9,138 nt of DNA, from NCBI GenBank assembly GCA_020059785.1, contig JAGVBL010000207.1:1-9138 (forward strand), given 5' to 3'. The DNA comes from Ignavibacteriales bacterium (lineage in GTDB: Bacteria; Bacteroidota; Ignavibacteria; Ignavibacteriales; Melioribacteraceae). Below, in pieces: positions 1 to 7,528 of the stretch. The notes below the pieces were generated by a model. The model was not told the origin of the DNA and did not search any database. It worked only from the letters and a program-made list of their open reading frames with translations. Both the position numbers and the translations under genes were made by a program. Each line of letters begins with the position of its first letter. Position 1 is the stretch's first letter.

Positions 1-49
1 ACAGAAGCGCAAAGATTGCTATAATTAAAGTTAATTTAGTTTTTTTCAT
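1..49 (-). CDS. N-terminus of an exported protein, third gene of the susCD operon (partial)
   Basis: Sixteen codons are visible, reading MKKTKLTLIIAIFALL, before the gene leaves the left edge. This is the start of a signal peptide: a basic n-region (KKTK) followed by a hydrophobic core. The cleavage site or lipobox lies outside the window, so secreted protein and lipoprotein cannot be told apart. The start is supported by a Shine-Dalgarno sequence (minus-strand TGAGGA, plus-strand positions 59-64) about ten bases upstream. The gene begins 35 bases after the susD-like stop, in the same direction, so it is probably in the same operon. Genes in this position in Sus-type loci are often surface glycan-binding lipoproteins (SusE/SusF-like) or secreted glycoside hydrolases. 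Nothing visible decides between these. Confidence 0.7.
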   Translation of the reverse strand, partial: MKKTKLTLIIAIFALL

Positions 50-84
50 TTTTTATTTTCCTCACTCTATAATACTTATCAATT

Positions 85-1701
85 TTAATAACCCGGGTTT
101 TGAACCAGATTTGGATTAGCGTTCAAATCATTAACTGGAATTGGATACAAGTCTCTAAAAGCAGAAGTTTGAATTCCATTTTTAACTTTACCTTTCCATT
201 CCCAAACGTATGTACCGCTTGTAAATTGGCCAAAACGAACCAGGTCGGTTCTTCTGTGACCTTCCCAATATAATTCTCTTGCTCTTTCATCAAGAATAAA
301 ATTAAGTGTAAGATCTGCTTGTTGAATATTACCAGATGCATTACCGTAAGCACGCTGTCTTAGAGCATTAATATAGTTTACAGCAGTTGCAATACTTCCG
401 CCTGAACCACCTCTTAAAACTGCCTCAGCATACATTAAATATGCATCCCCTAATCTGAATAATGGAAAATCAGAACTTACAAATGTAGGATGAGCATTAG
501 GAGCTGCAGCCCCGGTTGAAGTAACGTTTTTGAATTTTGTAACACCAATTCCATGAGTGAAAGTACCAACATTGGTAATTTCCCATTGCCAGCTTGATTT
601 ATCGAAGAAGAACATTCCTCTTTTATCCGGACCTTTGAATTGAGTAGTGTTATTAAAATCACTTTCTTTGATATTGAATTTAGCAACAAAGTCTTTAATG
701 GTTCTAATACCACCCCAACCGCCATCAATTCCATATAATGGCATACCGCCGCCATTTGATGCATGGAGTAGGAAAGTCATTCCGCCATATTGCTGAGTGT
801 TTTGTCCGTCGAAGGCAATTGGGAAAACGATTTCGGGACTAAGGTTGTTATCTGCACTGAATAGTCTTTCGTAATTATTATCCAGTGTATAACCGGCATT
901 AATAACTCTGTTAAGATATGTAAGTGCATCAGTATATCTTTCTGTACCGGTATAAACTTTTGCATTTAAATACAATTTTGCAAGTAGGAACCATGCAGCG
1001 CCTCTATCTGCTCTTGCATATTCGTTTTGTTTTGGTGCCACAAGTTCATTTTCAATTTCTTTTAGTTCTTTTTCGATATAATTAAATAATTCTGTACGGG
1101 TTATTCTTTTGGGGAAGAATGCACCGGGTTTATTTTCTTCTGTTACAAATGGTGTGTTTCCAAACATATCAACTGCGTGCCAGTAAGAGAGCGCACGTAA
1201 AAAACGGGCTTCTGCTTTAAATGCTTTTAAGTCGGTTAAAAATGTACCTGATGCAGAGCCAACTTTGTCATTTACATTTCTTATAAATTCGTTACAGATT
1301 GTTATTGTATAGAATATTCTCGAATAGAGTGCGGTCAGGAACACATCATTAGGAGCCCAGGTCTGCCAGTGAAAATCTTTTATTGTTGCGTCATCCCATG
1401 CAATAATAGCTTCGTCAGTTGAAAGTTCTTGTAATCCCCAGTATTGACGAAGGTAGTTACCGAAGTTTTCATCAATTCCCTGGATGTCCGGACTTCCGCC
1501 ACCGCCACCGGTTTGTCCGCTTATTGCATAACTTGCATATAATTTGGCAAGTGCCTTTTTATATGCAGCTTGATCCTTAAATACATTATTAAGAGTATTT
1601 ACGTTTGGATCTATCGGCTCAACATTCAAATCTTTAACACAAGAGGTAAAGATGAATGCAGAGATAAGTAATAACATTGTTAAAAAAGATATTTTTTTCA
1701 T
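85..1701 (-). CDS. SusD/RagB-family outer-membrane glycan-binding lipoprotein
   Basis: This is the surface lipoprotein that caps the SusC barrel and captures oligosaccharides for TonB-driven import. From the chosen ATG the protein has 538 residues, usual for the family. It opens with a lipoprotein signal (MKKISFLTML, hydrophobic core, then FTSC) with the lipidated cysteine at residue 21. Near residues 60-80 is a glycine-rich loop followed by DIQGIDENFG, then the GLQELSTDEAIIAWDD stretch seen in many SusD proteins. The RagB/SusD C-terminal domain ends with LDERARELYWEGHRRTDLVRFG (about 470-491) and the closing YPIPVNDLNANPNLVQNPGY. A start six codons upstream (MRRKIK, 1719) is possible, but the ribosome binding site at 1710-1717 fits ATG 1701 and would lie inside the longer version. 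It starts 21 bases after the SusC stop. The ligand cannot be read from the sequence. Confidence 0.95.
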   Translation of the reverse strand: MKKISFLTMLLLISAFIFTSCVKDLNVEPIDPNVNTLNNVFKDQAAYKKALAKLYASYAISGQTGGGGGSPDIQGIDENFGNYLRQYWGLQELSTDEAIIAWDDATIKDFHWQTWAPNDVFLTALYSRIFYTITICNEFIRNVNDKVGSASGTFLTDLKAFKAEARFLRALSYWHAVDMFGNTPFVTEENKPGAFFPKRITRTELFNYIEKELKEIENELVAPKQNEYARADRGAAWFLLAKLYLNAKVYTGTERYTDALTYLNRVINAGYTLDNNYERLFSADNNLSPEIVFPIAFDGQNTQQYGGMTFLLHASNGGGMPLYGIDGGWGGIRTIKDFVAKFNIKESDFNNTTQFKGPDKRGMFFFDKSSWQWEITNVGTFTHGIGVTKFKNVTSTGAAAPNAHPTFVSSDFPLFRLGDAYLMYAEAVLRGGSGGSIATAVNYINALRQRAYGNASGNIQQADLTLNFILDERARELYWEGHRRTDLVRFGQFTSGTYVWEWKGKVKNGIQTSAFRDLYPIPVNDLNANPNLVQNPGY

Positions 1702-1709
1702 TTTTATTT

Positions 1710-1717
1710 TCCTTCTC
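1710..1717 (-). promoter_or_regulatory. Ribosome binding site that fixes the susD-like start
   Basis: The minus strand reads GAGAAGGA, then eight bases, then ATG at 1701. This spacing favours the start at 1701 over the in-frame ATG at 1719. The leader (GGAAAATAAAA then ATGAAAAAAA) nearly repeats the leader of the next gene downstream (GGAAAATAAAAA then ATGAAAAAAA), so the two genes share an A-rich translation-start design. Confidence 0.75.
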
Positions 1718-1722
1718 AAATA

Positions 1723-4700
1723 TTAGTAATTAAGACTAATTGACAACATGAATGTACGTGGTCGTGGATAAATATTGTTATCTATTCCATTATCAACTTC
1801 AGGATCTAATCCGGTATATTTTGTAATTGTAAATACATTCTGTACAGATAATCCGATACGTCCGCTTGTATTATTACCGAATAATGAAGTGAAATTGTAA
1901 CCAAGGCTGATGTAATCTAACTTAAAGTAAGATGCATTTTCAAGGTAAAAACTAGACCAATATTGTGCTGTCATAAAATCAGTCTTTCTTACATCGGTTA
2001 AAATATTAGATAGGAATCCGCTTTGATTGTAAACCTGTTGATATAATGCTCTGTTGGATGCATTATTATTATAAACATAATTACCTAAACTAATTCTACC
2101 TGAGAAGCTAAGATCAAATTCATTATAATTTACTTTTGATGAAACTCCTATCAGATAATCCGGGTCCGGTGATTCGAAATAATATTTATTTAATTCATTA
2201 CCGGCTACGTTGCCTCCTTTACCGCTTTTATCAACATACAATCCTTCAATTGGTTTGCCGTTTGTGCCGTATACCTGATTGAATAAGAAGAATATTCTTG
2301 CCGGCATTCCAACAATAAATTTTTGAACATTGTTACCAACACCACCGGAAATTCCACCGGTATTTACACCGGTATATGAAGGATCATCAACCAATGTTAA
2401 TTTTGTTATCTTGTTTTCATTGTATGTAAGGTTAACTCCAAATTCCCATGAATAATCCGGTTCTAAAATTGGAGTTACATTTAACCCTAATTCAAAACCT
2501 TTGTTTTCCATTGAACCTACGTTGGTTAGTAGGAAGTTAGAGAAGTTACTACCAACCGGTATAGGGATGTTGTTTAATAAATCGTCCGAAGTGTTCTTGT
2601 AGATATCAAAAGTACCGGAAATTCTTTTGTTAAGAATTGTAAAATCTAATCCGGCATTTATAGAAGTTACTGTTTCCCATTTCAAATTTGCATCGTATGC
2701 ATCTGGGCGTAAAGTAGGATAAAAAGTATTACCAAATTGATAATATGCTCCAGCAGTGCTGGCAGTATATGTCGGAATGTAAGGATAATAATTACCGCCA
2801 ACATCCTGTTGACCGGCTTTGCCCCAACTGACACGGAGTTTAAGTTCATTTAGAAAATCTGATTTACCGATTATCGGCTCTTCGGTTAATTTCCATGCAA
2901 ATGCAACTGCCGGGAATAAGCCCCATCTATTGTCTTCAGAAAATCTTGAAGAACCATCATCTCTTACTGTTACAGTTAAAAGATATCTATCCAGTAAAGT
3001 ATAGTTCATTCTGCCAAAGAAAGAGATAAGGAAATATTCATTTTTGTAAGGAGTAACTTTTGGACTTTGAAATATCCAGGAAGAATTAGAATTCAAACCT
3101 TCATTATAAAAATGCTGGTATGAATAACCACCTGTAAGATCAAATTTGTTTACTCCCAAATCTAATTTATAATTTAGATAGAAGTCTAATAAACTATTTG
3201 TTTTTGTTTGACGGTATGCAACAAGTTGTCTTTCGGGTTCTCTATACGACCAGGATGCTAATGTATTGGTTCTATCCTGACCAATTGTTTTATAGTAATC
3301 GTAACCGACATTTAATGTTGCTTTCAAGTCCGGGATGTAAGGAACTTTATAATCTAACTTAGCACCCAATAAATATCTTTTAGCTGAAGAAGTGTTTTCG
3401 CGGAATTCCAAACGTGCAACCGGATTATGTGTAGCAATATTGTTTGGTACACCGTTTAGTTTATCATTGGCGCTAATTTCTGTCCATGCCGTATAACCAC
3501 CAAATCTTGTATTACCGTTTTTAATCGGTTGTGTCGGGTCAAATTCAACTGCCGAACCAATAGCATCGTTATTGGAAAAATTATTATTGATTAATGAAGC
3601 TGTCGCTGTTAAATCTAATGTTAAATCCCCATTCAGCATTGATGGTGTCATTGCAAAGGATAAATTCTTTCTATCGATAGAATTATATTTTAGAATTCCA
3701 CCTTGATATAAATATCCCAACGACAATCGATAAGGAATAGATGCAATAGCATGGCTGAAACTTAAATTATGCTCTGTTGTTGGGGCTGTCTGATAGATTT
3801 CCTTCTGCCAATCTGTATTTGCATTACCCAATCTGGTTAATGCTGCATTTGTTAAATCGTAATTTGCTACACGGTCAGCAATCAAATCCCTAAATTCATC
3901 TCCAGTAAAAACAGAGAGCAATTTAGCAGGTGTTGCAAGCGAGAAGTTGCCGCTATAATTGATCATTAATTTAGCTACAGCAAGATCTTTAACCAACAAA
4001 ATTCCCTTCTTAGTTTTTACGATTATAACACCGTTAGAAGCTCTCGATCCGTATATAGCCGTAGCAGAGGCATCTTTCAAAATTGTAATTGATTCAATAT
4101 CATTTGGATTTAGTGAAGTAAGAGGATTTGCCATACCAGAGATTCCGGCACTCTCCAATGGAATATTGTCTATTACAATCAAAGGATCATTATTACCCTG
4201 AATTGAAGAACCCCCGCGAATACGAATTTTAGTTCCGGCACCGGCAGCTCCACCCAATGTGTTTGCTATAACACCGGGGGCTTTTCCTATCAACAACTCT
4301 TGAGGTGATGTTATAGTTCCTTTACTAAAATCTTTAGCCGAGATTGCAGTAACTGATCCTGTTGCATCTGCTTTTTTAACTTCACCGTAACCTATTCCAA
4401 CTACAAGGACTTCTTTTAGTTGTGTTACATCAACCTTAAGTGATATGTTTAAATAGGTTTGATCCAATACTTGCACTTCTTCGCTAAAGTAACCCACATA
4501 GGAAATTACTAATATGGCACCGGGTCTTACTTTCAATCTAAATTCGCCGTTGACATCAGTGGCTGTTCCATTTGTGGTTCCTTTTTCTAAAACATTCGCA
4601 CCGATTAATTCGGTTCTATCATCAGCACTTATTACTTTACCACGAATTTCCAGCTCTTGGGCAAAAATTAATGAGCCGGTTTGCATCATTAAAAAGAACA

Positions 4701-4851
4701 AGACAAATAAAAAGCTCTTTGCAATTTTAATTGAGTCTTGTCTAATAATCTTCGTGGATAATATGCGATTACTGCTAGTCGTTAAACCTATTGTGGTCAT
4801 TATTTTACTACAATAATTAACCAGTAGGTTCACATGGTTGGGTTTTGTCAT
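1723..4851 (-). CDS. SusC/RagA-family TonB-dependent outer-membrane transporter
   Basis: This is the 22-stranded barrel that imports oligosaccharides bound by its SusD partner, powered by TonB-ExbBD. The protein has 1042 residues. In order: a long N-terminal stretch (1-45) before the signal-peptide core (about 46-64, SFLFVLFFLMMQTGSLIFAQ, cleavage probably after Q65); a carboxypeptidase-regulatory-like beta-sandwich (about 67-145, with IRGKVISADDRTELIGANV and GTATDVNGEFRLKV); the EVLVVGIGYG linker where the TonB box lies (147-156); a plug domain (about 157-282, with IRIRGGSSIQGNNDPLIVID and LKDASATAIYGSRASNGVI); then the barrel, ending in the aromatic tail MLSISLNY. The start at 4851 is backed by a strong GAGGA ribosome binding site (4857-4861). 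ATG 4800 (residue 18) has no comparable site. It is the first gene of the operon and is divergent from a LacI-type regulator. Substrate unknown. Confidence 0.96.
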   Translation of the reverse strand: MTKPNHVNLLVNYCSKIMTTIGLTTSSNRILSTKIIRQDSIKIAKSFLFVLFFLMMQTGSLIFAQELEIRGKVISADDRTELIGANVLEKGTTNGTATDVNGEFRLKVRPGAILVISYVGYFSEEVQVLDQTYLNISLKVDVTQLKEVLVVGIGYGEVKKADATGSVTAISAKDFSKGTITSPQELLIGKAPGVIANTLGGAAGAGTKIRIRGGSSIQGNNDPLIVIDNIPLESAGISGMANPLTSLNPNDIESITILKDASATAIYGSRASNGVIIVKTKKGILLVKDLAVAKLMINYSGNFSLATPAKLLSVFTGDEFRDLIADRVANYDLTNAALTRLGNANTDWQKEIYQTAPTTEHNLSFSHAIASIPYRLSLGYLYQGGILKYNSIDRKNLSFAMTPSMLNGDLTLDLTATASLINNNFSNNDAIGSAVEFDPTQPIKNGNTRFGGYTAWTEISANDKLNGVPNNIATHNPVARLEFRENTSSAKRYLLGAKLDYKVPYIPDLKATLNVGYDYYKTIGQDRTNTLASWSYREPERQLVAYRQTKTNSLLDFYLNYKLDLGVNKFDLTGGYSYQHFYNEGLNSNSSWIFQSPKVTPYKNEYFLISFFGRMNYTLLDRYLLTVTVRDDGSSRFSEDNRWGLFPAVAFAWKLTEEPIIGKSDFLNELKLRVSWGKAGQQDVGGNYYPYIPTYTASTAGAYYQFGNTFYPTLRPDAYDANLKWETVTSINAGLDFTILNKRISGTFDIYKNTSDDLLNNIPIPVGSNFSNFLLTNVGSMENKGFELGLNVTPILEPDYSWEFGVNLTYNENKITKLTLVDDPSYTGVNTGGISGGVGNNVQKFIVGMPARIFFLFNQVYGTNGKPIEGLYVDKSGKGGNVAGNELNKYYFESPDPDYLIGVSSKVNYNEFDLSFSGRISLGNYVYNNNASNRALYQQVYNQSGFLSNILTDVRKTDFMTAQYWSSFYLENASYFKLDYISLGYNFTSLFGNNTSGRIGLSVQNVFTITKYTGLDPEVDNGIDNNIYPRPRTFMLSISLNY

Positions 4852-4903
4852 ATTTTTCCTCGTTTATTATAGTGGTTAAATCAGTTAATTTAACAAACAT
4901 TTC

Positions 4904-4920
4904 TTAGGTACCGGTAATCT
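4904..4920. promoter_or_regulatory. Candidate LacI-family operator, susC-proximal
   Basis: The plus strand reads TTAGGTACCGGTAATCT. Its core TACCGGTA (4909-4916) is a perfect palindrome with CpG at the centre, the form expected for LacI-family operators, where a hinge-helix leucine inserts at the central CpG. It shares 12 of its first 14 bases with the site at 5132-5148. Its centre is about 61 bases upstream of the susC ATG, immediately downstream of a possible -10 element, where bound repressor would block transcript initiation. Function is inferred. Confidence 0.45.
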
Positions 4921-4947
4921 ATTATGTATCGGTTGGTCTCCCGGCAA
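4921..4947 (-). promoter_or_regulatory. Possible susC promoter
   Basis: On the minus strand TTGCCG (4947-4942) is followed after 15 bases by CATAAT (4926-4921), five of six bases matching the sigma-70 -10 consensus. The spacer is two bases short of ideal; an overlapping TAATAG would give 17. Transcription would start near 4914, inside the operator candidate. I saw no Bacteroidota-type TAnnTTTG element in this stretch. Confidence 0.3.
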
Positions 4948-5131
4948 TAATATTTCAGAATTAATTGAATTGAAGTTATGTTTAAAAATTGAATGTTCCA
5001 TCACTTTATATATACTCTCCGGTAAATAGAATCCAGCCGGAAATTGAAGATATCTATAGAATCTGGTTGCGATATATGAAACATAATTATAAATGGTAAT
5101 TAAATAATATGATTTATAAGTGAAAAACATA

Positions 5132-5148
5132 TTAGGTAGCGCTAACTT
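5132..5148. promoter_or_regulatory. Candidate LacI-family operator, distal site
   Basis: The plus strand reads TTAGGTAGCGCTAACTT. Around the central CpG (5140/5141) the arms AGgTAGC and GCTAaCT match at six of seven positions, and the core AGCGCT equals the centre of an ideal lac operator. It is the better palindrome of the two related sites, 228 bases from the one at 4904-4920 and about 290 bases upstream of susC. That distance would suit looping or a separate promoter, but neither is shown. Confidence 0.45.
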
Positions 5149-5522
5149 TGAAGATTTTAACAACTGGCTGATTATAATTGTGGTGAGAAAACCTGGAACT
5201 AATACAGTATAAAACTGTTTTGTCATAAACAAATTTTCAATACTCTTCATTACGGATGAGGATTAATCCGCAATAGAAAAATTATACTTTGTGGTCAGTT
5301 AATGCCCATGGAAATTTACTAAAACATATATCAAAAAATCAATAATTATTATATTTTATTATTAACGAATATTCTTCTACTTTTGGTAAAACTTATTCTA
5401 TTTTTATTTATTCCCTTACCATATCATTGAACAAATTATTGAAGGAATTTCATAAATTTTGATGTGGAATCTGCTCCAAAAATAAATTTTCTTATTAAGA
5501 ATATTTTAAAAAATGATTATTG

Positions 5523-6551
5523 ATGAAATCTAAACAGGTTACATTAAATGATATTGCAAAAAAGTTAGGCGTCTCTATAATCACGGTATCAAAAGCTTTA
5601 AGAGGACATCCGGATATTTCTGCTGCTACTGCAACATTAATAAAAAGAACTGCAGATGAGCTTGGATACTTACCTAACTTTATGGCGCGTAACCTTGCCT
5701 CCAGAAAGTCCAGATCAATTGGTGTTGTCCTTCCTCAAATTGCTCATCATTTCTTCAGTACAATTATGGATTATATTTATGATTATGCAACTCTGCATAA
5801 CTACCAGGTTTTTCTTACTGTATCCCAGGAAAATGCAGAGATGCAGAAGAAACAGATTCAAACACTTTTATCGATGAGAGTTGATGGATTAATAGTATCT
5901 ATTTCTCAGGATACTTCCAGTTTCGAAATTTTCGAGAACGCATTGAAGCAGCAAATTCCCATCGTCTTTATGGATCGGATCCCCGATATTTCAAATTGTA
6001 ATACTGTTACAGTTGATGATAAGGGCGGTGCTTATAGAGCCACCGAACACGCAATTAATCTTGGTTATCGTAATATTGCACAGTTTGCCGGATACTCTAA
6101 TATTAACATTGGAAGAGAAAGAATTACTGGATTTAAACAAGCTTTAATTGATAATGGAATTGAAGTTAATAACGATTGGATAATTGAAGGTGATTATGAA
6201 GAAAAACATGGTTACGATTCTTTTATGAAATTGTACAAAGAAAATAATATGCCCGATTTAATACTTGCAGTTACTTTTCCTGTTGCAATTGGTATTTATA
6301 CTGCTGCAAAAGAAGTTGGAATGAGAATACCAGACGACATCGATTTGGTCTGTTTCGGTAATTCACCGGTTCAGGAATTTTTATCTCCTCCACTTAGTTG
6401 TATTAATCAGCCAACCGACCGGCTTGCTAAAAAATCCGTTGATCTATTGCTCGAAAATATAGATAACCCCGAGAACTTTAATTATCAACAAATTATTGTT
6501 GATACGGAGTTAATTTTACGGGGCACTTGTATTAAATACAACAAACGCTAA
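5523..6551 (+). CDS. LacI/GalR-family transcriptional regulator
   Basis: A 342-residue sugar-responsive DNA-binding protein, divergent from the susCD operon that it most likely controls. The N-terminal helix-turn-helix spans residues 7-26 (TLNDIAKKLGVSIITVSKAL). It is followed by the hinge helix PNFMARNLAS (51-60), whose Leu58 occupies the position that inserts at a central CpG. The rest (about 65-338) is a periplasmic-binding-protein-like effector domain, from IGVVLPQIAHHFFSTIMDYI through VDGLIVSIS, PIVFMDRIPD, VTVDDKGGAYRATEHAINLG and DIDLVCFGNSPVQEFLSPPL. Length and order are normal. ATG 5523 is chosen; a TTG codon directly before it (5520) would add one residue. No strong Shine-Dalgarno sequence is seen, unlike susC, susD and pfk, which suggests weak translation as suits a repressor. 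Ligand unknown; a sugar released from the SusCD substrate is a reasonable guess. Confidence 0.93.
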   Translation: MKSKQVTLNDIAKKLGVSIITVSKALRGHPDISAATATLIKRTADELGYLPNFMARNLASRKSRSIGVVLPQIAHHFFSTIMDYIYDYATLHNYQVFLTVSQENAEMQKKQIQTLLSMRVDGLIVSISQDTSSFEIFENALKQQIPIVFMDRIPDISNCNTVTVDDKGGAYRATEHAINLGYRNIAQFAGYSNINIGRERITGFKQALIDNGIEVNNDWIIEGDYEEKHGYDSFMKLYKENNMPDLILAVTFPVAIGIYTAAKEVGMRIPDDIDLVCFGNSPVQEFLSPPLSCINQPTDRLAKKSVDLLLENIDNPENFNYQQIIVDTELILRGTCIKYNKR

Positions 6552-6585
6552 TTTCTTCATTAACTAAAACTCCAGAATACAGACT

Positions 6586-7487
6586 ATGACCTTAAAAGAC
6601 AAAGCTGAATCACAAATTAATTCTCTTAAAGATTCTATTAATTTTTCAGGTTATAATACTGACAGAATAGTTACAAGAGAATACAACCATGAATTTAATG
6701 CAATTGATGGAAAGCAAAGAGTTAAAGTTCAGATTTTTTTTGGCAAAAAGGGATTAAAAAAATTATTCAGGGGGATATAAACTCAACCTTATACAAAACA
6801 ATTAGTAACCTTACAAGTGAGCAGCAATCGCTGGATTTAATTGATACAAATATAATAGAACCCGATGAATATATCGGTTCCGATGAAGTTGGTAAAGGCG
6901 ATTTCTTTGGTCCCCTTGTAGTTGCTGCAGTTTATGTAAATAACAGTTCTAAATTAGCTTTAACTAAAATTGGAATCCGGGATAGCAAAGACATTTCAGA
7001 TCCGCAAATAAAATTATTTGCAAAAGAAATAAAGTCCGTTATTAAAAATGATTTCGAAATTGTGAAAATTAATCCCGATAAATACAATGAGTTATATAGT
7101 AAATTTAAGAACCTCAACAAATTATTAGATTGGGCACACTCTAAAGCAATAGAAAATTTGATCGATAATAGAGAGTGTAAATATGTAATTACAGATAAAT
7201 TCGGTAAAAAAGATCTTAACTTAGTTTCGAAGTATCCCGATATAAATTTCGTTTTAGAAACTAAGGCAGAAAAATATATTGGTGTTGCAGCCGCTTCAAT
7301 TCTTGCAAGGGCTTCCTTTCTGGAATGGTTCGATTCTCAACTAAAGAAAGGTTTTAAATTACCCAAGGGAGCTTCCGGACAGGTTGAAGATTATGCTAAA
7401 ATATTAATTAAAAAAATTGACCGCGCTAAACTAAAAACTTTAGCCAAGCTTCATTTTAAAACGTATTCAAAAATAAATAGTGACTGA
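6586..7487 (+). CDS. rnhC: Ribonuclease HIII, interrupted by a -1 frameshift
   Basis: RNase HIII cuts RNA in RNA-DNA hybrids in the cytoplasm. The gene is in two frames. Codons from ATG 6586 run to the A run at 6756-6762 and stop at 6780. Stepping back one base there joins FGKKGLKK to IIQGDINSTLYKTISNL and continues to 7487, giving about 300 residues, the family's normal length. The second part has no plausible start of its own before the catalytic domain. All four acidic active-site residues are present in the joined protein: D100 and E101 in IGSDEVGKGDFFGPL, D204 in VITDKFG, E229 in ETKAEKYIGVAAASILARA. The SDEVGkGDfFGP form marks type HIII rather than HII. The N-terminal 60-90 residues correspond to the family's substrate-binding (TBP-like) domain. 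It follows lacI by 34 bases without a clear ribosome binding site. An assembly error in the homopolymer, a real mutation, or slippage are all possible. Confidence 0.85.
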
Positions 7488-7514
7488 TTTCGAATAAAAA
7501 TTAATACAAATAAA

Positions 7515-7520
7515 AGAGGA
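7515..7520 (+). promoter_or_regulatory. Ribosome binding site supporting the GTG start of pfk
   Basis: AGAGGA ends eight bases before GTG 7529. It supports the non-ATG start, since the glycine-rich PFK signature begins within 14 residues and no ATG precedes it nearby in frame. Confidence 0.75.
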
Positions 7521-7528
7521 TTAAAATA

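Larger units (their letters stand above)
4852..5522. other. Divergent susC-lacI intergenic control region (671 bases)
   Basis: I find no convincing gene here. It holds two related CpG-centred operator candidates (4904-4920 and 5132-5148) and a possible susC promoter (4921-4947). A weak AU-rich inverted repeat in the presumed susC leader has arms GTTAAAT 4875-4881 and ATTTAAC 4888-4894. Other small palindromes are GGATTAATCC at 5260-5269, ACAGT/ACTGT arms at 5204-5218, and TCTTATTAAGA at 5490-5500 just before lacI. On the plus strand TACTTTTG (5378-5385) matches the Bacteroidota -7 motif TAnnTTTG but lacks a clear -33 TTG partner; it could serve lacI. The last 180 bases are very AT-rich. The length is large for a simple divergent promoter and leaves room for long leaders or looping between distant sites. 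Confidence 0.6.

Noticed and set aside
3466..3477. ATTGGCGCTAAT inside susC, a near-palindrome sharing GCGCTAA with the distal operator candidate
   Set aside because: It lies deep in coding sequence, lacks the TTAGGTA arm, and has a mismatched pair. It shows that the 7-base half alone can occur by chance.
4866..4896. TTGTTA and a perfect TATAAT on the minus strand just before susC
   Set aside because: The predicted start near 4859 would cut into the susC ribosome binding site (4857-4861), and the spacer is 19 bases.
4885..5250. 121-codon open frame on the minus strand in the susC-lacI intergenic region
   Set aside because: It has no Shine-Dalgarno sequence although susC, susD and pfk do, no recognisable domain, and it overlaps both operator candidates and the possible susC promoter. 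Most likely a chance frame in AT-rich DNA.
7062..7487. A separate short protein starting at GTG 7062
   Set aside because: It is the C-terminal half of the RNase HIII catalytic domain in the same frame. Starting here would remove the first two catalytic residues (D100, E101).
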